A stretch of 64,000 bases of DNA from Streptomyces humi (GTDB taxonomy: Bacteria > Actinomycetota > Actinomycetes > Streptomycetales > Streptomycetaceae). The notes beneath the pieces are model-generated. The model saw only the letters and a program-made list of their open reading frames with translations, did no database searches and was not told the DNA's origin. Numbering within the stretch: the first letter of the stretch is position 1; the number at the start of each line of letters is the position of its first letter. Of the stretch, positions 61,563-64,000 are shown in pieces. The position numbers and the translations under genes are program-made. The stretch spans positions 248,001 to 312,000 of the forward strand of contig NZ_LBMU02000027.1 in assembly GCF_001005085.2 (NCBI RefSeq), given 5' to 3'.

Positions 61563-62138
61563 CTACTTGAAGAACGCGATGCCGTCGTCCGGCATGTCGT
61601 CGGGGAGGGCCTTGGCCCAGCGTTCGACGTCCTCCGGGGTGACGACCTTCTTCAGGTGGGCCGACATGTAGGGGCGGAGTTCGACCTCGGGGGTCTGCTT
61701 CTCGCCGACCCACATCAGGTCGCTCTTGACGTAGCCGTACAGGCGCTTGCCGCCGGTGTAGGGCGCGGAGGCGGCGGTGCGGGCCACGGCGTCCGTCACG
61801 AGGTCGATCTGGGGCTTCTTGTCGGCCATCTCGCCGTACCAGATCTCGATCACGCCGTCGTCGCGGGTCATCGTGACCTCGACCCTGCGGTCGGCGTCGA
61901 TGCGCCAGAAGCCGTGCTCCGTCTCCAGCGGGCGGACCTTGTTCCCGTCGTTGTCCAGCACCCAGGTCTGGGAGTGGTACTCCAGGAAGTCCCGGCCGTC
62001 GTGGCCGAAGGTGACCTCCTGGCCGAAGTTGCACTTCTCCGAACCCGGGAAGTCGTGGACGCCCGCGCCGGCCCAGTTGCCCAGCAGGAAGGCGAGCGGG
62101 ACCAGGTCCTTGTGCAGGTCGGACGGAATCTCGATCAT
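61563..62138 (-). CDS. FABP-like (nitrobindin, DUF1794) protein
   Basis: A 191-aa beta-barrel protein of the nitrobindin/FABP-like family (PLAFLLGNWAGAGVHDFP near 14-31; DFLEYHSQTW; IEIWYGEMADKK). Members bind haem b and may scavenge reactive nitrogen species; the C-terminal His in PYMSAHLKKVV (about 160-170) is the candidate proximal ligand. It lies upstream of nur, transcribed the same way. Confidence 0.85.
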   Translation of the reverse strand: MIEIPSDLHKDLVPLAFLLGNWAGAGVHDFPGSEKCNFGQEVTFGHDGRDFLEYHSQTWVLDNDGNKVRPLETEHGFWRIDADRRVEVTMTRDDGVIEIWYGEMADKKPQIDLVTDAVARTAASAPYTGGKRLYGYVKSDLMWVGEKQTPEVELRPYMSAHLKKVVTPEDVERWAKALPDDMPDDGIAFFK

Positions 62139-62176
62139 GGCGGCGGTTTCCTAGCAGGGGTCCTGGACGGGGTGGT

Positions 62177-62275
62177 TCAGCGCTGGCCCTGGCACAGCTT
62201 CTTCACGGTCAGTCCGGCGAAGGCGATGACGCCGACGCAGACCAGGACCAGCAGGGTTTCGAAGAAGATCTCCAC
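62177..62275 (-). CDS. 32-aa single-span membrane peptide
   Basis: GTG at 62275 with AAGGAG upstream encodes MEIFFETLLVLVCVGVIAFA followed by GLTVKKLCQGQR: one membrane helix with a short basic tail carrying a Cys. It is upstream of the nitrobindin-like gene on the same strand. Short peptides of this type are conserved in Streptomyces genomes; the function is unknown. Confidence 0.6.
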   Translation of the reverse strand: MEIFFETLLVLVCVGVIAFAGLTVKKLCQGQR

Positions 62276-62355
62276 GGGTGCTCCTTGAGCGAGGGTGGGC
62301 GTACACAGAGCCGGGGCCCAGCTTACGCGGCCGGGCCCCCGGGCTCTTGGCGAGG

Positions 62356-63213
62356 TCAGCTCAGCAGCTCGCCCTGGAGGGTGACGGTCTGCTGGAAGGG
62401 CACGGCGAGCGCGCTGCCCTTGCGGGACTGCACGATCAGGGCGAGCGTGTCACCCGCGGCGAGGTACGCCTCCCGCACCTCCTCGGCGCCGTACGGCTTG
62501 CTCTCGCGGATCGGGGCGGTGTGCACGCGGTCGAGGTGGGCGGCCACCGGGAAGCCCAGGTCCCGCTCGTACGCGTCGCCGCCGCGCACCGGGTACTTGG
62601 GCGCCTCGTACCCCGTGAAGTCGTTGCTGAGCATGTGCTCGGCGATCGACGCGGTGTCGAACTGGAGCAGGTAGACCCGGGTGTGGGTGCCGTCGGGGGT
62701 GGTCCAGCCGCGGGCCGCGATGTGCCGCAGCCCGTTGTCGGTGAGCTTCTGGCCCACCTCCGTGCGGTCCGCCGGGTGCGCGAACTCCTGGAGGAAGGTC
62801 TTCGTCGGCAGCCAGCCGTCGGTTCCCTTGAGCGCCGGGTCCACGGTGGCGCCATCCGGCGCGGGCAGTACGAGTTTCCGCAGGTCGGCGTAGTGGGCGC
62901 CGGCCCGGTTGCGGATGTCGTCGTTCGGTCCCGGGCTGCCGGCCGGCAGCGGCGGCTTCACCAGCGTGGGGTAGTCCCAGCGGCCGTCGGAGTGGGTGGC
63001 GAGCCCAGGTACGTCGGTCCGGTCGAGCAGGCTGACGCCGTACGCCGTCCCGGACCCGGCGACCGCGAAGACGGCGACCGCGGCGGCCCAGCGGAGCGCG
63101 GCCCGCAGCCGACGCCGGTCCTTCCTCGGGGGCTCGGGCGGCGCCTCGGGCAGCGGCGGCACCGGGATCTCCGCGGCCACCGGTGCGGCCTGTTCCGGCT
63201 CGTTGACGGTCAT
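62356..63213 (-). CDS. Hypothetical single-span extracytoplasmic protein
   Basis: A 285-aa protein: a Pro/Glu-rich cytoplasmic head (about 1-45), Arg-rich stretch (RKDRRRLRAALRW), a membrane anchor (AAAVAVFAVAGSGTAYGV, about 50-70) and a 215-residue extracytoplasmic domain (DYPTLVKPPLPAG, FLQEFAHPADRTEVGQ, VYLLQFDTASIAEHML, ending LQGELLS). No known family. Its ATG at 63213 overlaps the stop of the preceding gene by 4 bp, so the two work together. Confidence 0.75.
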   Translation of the reverse strand: MTVNEPEQAAPVAAEIPVPPLPEAPPEPPRKDRRRLRAALRWAAAVAVFAVAGSGTAYGVSLLDRTDVPGLATHSDGRWDYPTLVKPPLPAGSPGPNDDIRNRAGAHYADLRKLVLPAPDGATVDPALKGTDGWLPTKTFLQEFAHPADRTEVGQKLTDNGLRHIAARGWTTPDGTHTRVYLLQFDTASIAEHMLSNDFTGYEAPKYPVRGGDAYERDLGFPVAAHLDRVHTAPIRESKPYGAEEVREAYLAAGDTLALIVQSRKGSALAVPFQQTVTLQGELLS

Positions 63214-63983
63214 ACCGATGCCCCCGGGTCCTTGATGCGGTCGAGCTGTGCGCGGACCATGTCCGCGGCGCTCCGCTGGTTCAGCGGCTTGGCCGCGGTG
63301 GCCGTGGCGGTGACCAGGACGTCGCCGACGTAGCCGGAGCAGTACATGAGGTCCAGTGTCTCGGCCGAGCCGGACGACACCAGGAAGCACGCGGTCGAGT
63401 TCTCGTACCCCTTGATCGCGGGGCCCTTGCGCAGCAGCTTCAGCGCGTCGAGGTACCCCTGCTGCTGCTCCGCCAGGGAGCGGACCGTGTTCCGGCCGCC
63501 CAGCTGCGCCAGCACGATGCGCATGGTGTACGTGTTGCCGTACGGCACCGCCGTGTTCACGTAGCTGCGCATCGCCATGCCCTTGACCGGGTTGCGGTCG
63601 AACTGCCGCTGGAGGTCCCGCTGCTGGGAGCGCGGCAGGTCCTTGACCGACTCCGCGCGCAGCAGTTCCGCCTCCCGGCCGGACAGCGCGGCGTCCGACC
63701 CGAACTGGGCCATGTCCGGGCCGCGCCCGTAGGAGTCGTCGTACGGCAGCAGCATCCCCTGGAGCCCGGTGCCGGCGGCCGGCTTCGTCTGCTTGGCGGC
63801 CTTGGGCAGGCTCCAGACGGGTGCGCCCGGGTCGCGGTCCGCGCCGCGGACGGTGACGACGGTGTACGCGGCACCCGCGAGAACGGCCGCGATCAGCACC
63901 CCGACACCGGCGACGACGGCGACACGACGGCGGTCCCGGGGCTTCCCGCCGCCCTCGAGCACATCAGCGGGCCCGGCGGACAC
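63210..63983 (-). CDS. Hypothetical single-span extracytoplasmic protein, possibly 5'-partial
   Basis: At least 257 aa. Arg-rich segment (KPRDRRRVAVV), membrane anchor (VAGVGVLIAAVLAGAAYTVV, about 23-44) and an extracytoplasmic part (GRGPDMAQFGSDAAL, YVNTAVPYGNTYTMRIVLAQLGG, ACFLVSSGSAETLDLMYCSGYVGDVLVTATA). Same architecture as its coupled neighbour. GTG at 63983 is a possible start, but the frame stays open to the edge of the window, so the true start may be outside it. No family recognised. Confidence 0.7.
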   Translation of the reverse strand: MSAGPADVLEGGGKPRDRRRVAVVAGVGVLIAAVLAGAAYTVVTVRGADRDPGAPVWSLPKAAKQTKPAAGTGLQGMLLPYDDSYGRGPDMAQFGSDAALSGREAELLRAESVKDLPRSQQRDLQRQFDRNPVKGMAMRSYVNTAVPYGNTYTMRIVLAQLGGRNTVRSLAEQQQGYLDALKLLRKGPAIKGYENSTACFLVSSGSAETLDLMYCSGYVGDVLVTATATAAKPLNQRSAADMVRAQLDRIKDPGASV

Positions 63984-64000
63984 GAAGCCGAGTCCAGCGG

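Overview
High-GC chromosomal DNA of a Streptomyces. The core gene content and order (msiK, rlmB-cysS-ispF-ispD-carD, phoP/phoR/phoU, a DUF4242 nickel-binding-type gene, gpmA, mshA, rsiG, dtd, nur) match the conserved region that in S. coelicolor runs, in reverse numbering, from about SCO4240 down to about SCO4180. That comparison is from memory, not a search. Almost every gene shows the G/C third-position bias of the genus; the clear exception is the interior of a mobile element at about 22.4-26.3 kb.

Layout. (1) 1-3.1 kb is the end of an integrative element (DUF3631 ATPase, excisionase, tyrosine integrase) abutting the 3' end of a tRNA-Thr gene; the rest lies left of the window. (2) 3.3-17.9 kb is core chromosome: the sugar-transport ATPase MsiK, a nucleotidyltransferase, a DoxX-type membrane protein, an rRNA methyltransferase, CysRS, two MEP-pathway enzymes, CarD, a lipoprotein, then the PhoR-PhoP operon divergent from phoU across a PHO box, a 51-aa cysteine-rich peptide and a DUF4242 protein. 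(3) 17.9-20.2 kb holds a putative muramidase pair, a Nudix hydrolase and a shortened L7/L12-like protein.

(4) 20.29-30.94 kb is a second integrative element of about 10.6 kb, bounded by 16-bp direct repeats formed from the last codons of gpmA. Its right part carries replication (RepSA type), excisionase and integrase genes. Its transfer/regulatory part has been deleted down to fragments. The left half is cargo: an Mrr-like nuclease with a coiled-coil N-terminus and a three-gene operon (AAA ATPase, TOPRIM/DUF4435-like protein, DUF262 protein) that looks like a PARIS/OLD-type anti-phage module with an extra GmrSD-like gene. This is the best candidate for something undescribed.

(5) 30.9-45.5 kb: gpmA, an MFS transporter, secreted beta-helix and pectate-lyase-fold proteins, DUF2000/AraC, YbjN, MshA (mycothiol), a methyltransferase, an NlpC/P60 hydrolase, a response-regulator/PP2C protein, DUF2516, an HBHA-like protein and an XRE regulator with a palindromic operator. 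(6) 45.7-57.1 kb is more accessory: a MerR-PP2C fusion, a HelD/HelR-like ATPase, TetR, a double phosphotransferase-fold protein, and three paralogous GntR regulators, two with identical-type AGTTGG-N3-CCAACT palindromes. (7) 57.5-64 kb: an Eis-like acetyltransferase, RsiG (c-di-GMP-dependent anti-WhiG factor), Dtd, YgfZ, Nur, a nitrobindin-like protein, a 32-aa membrane peptide and a pair of secreted or membrane-anchored proteins.

A recurring oddity is tandem duplications (16, 33, 25, about 31 and 101 bp units) that each include the stop codon of a gene. Positions were read by eye; no similarity search or RNA folding was run.
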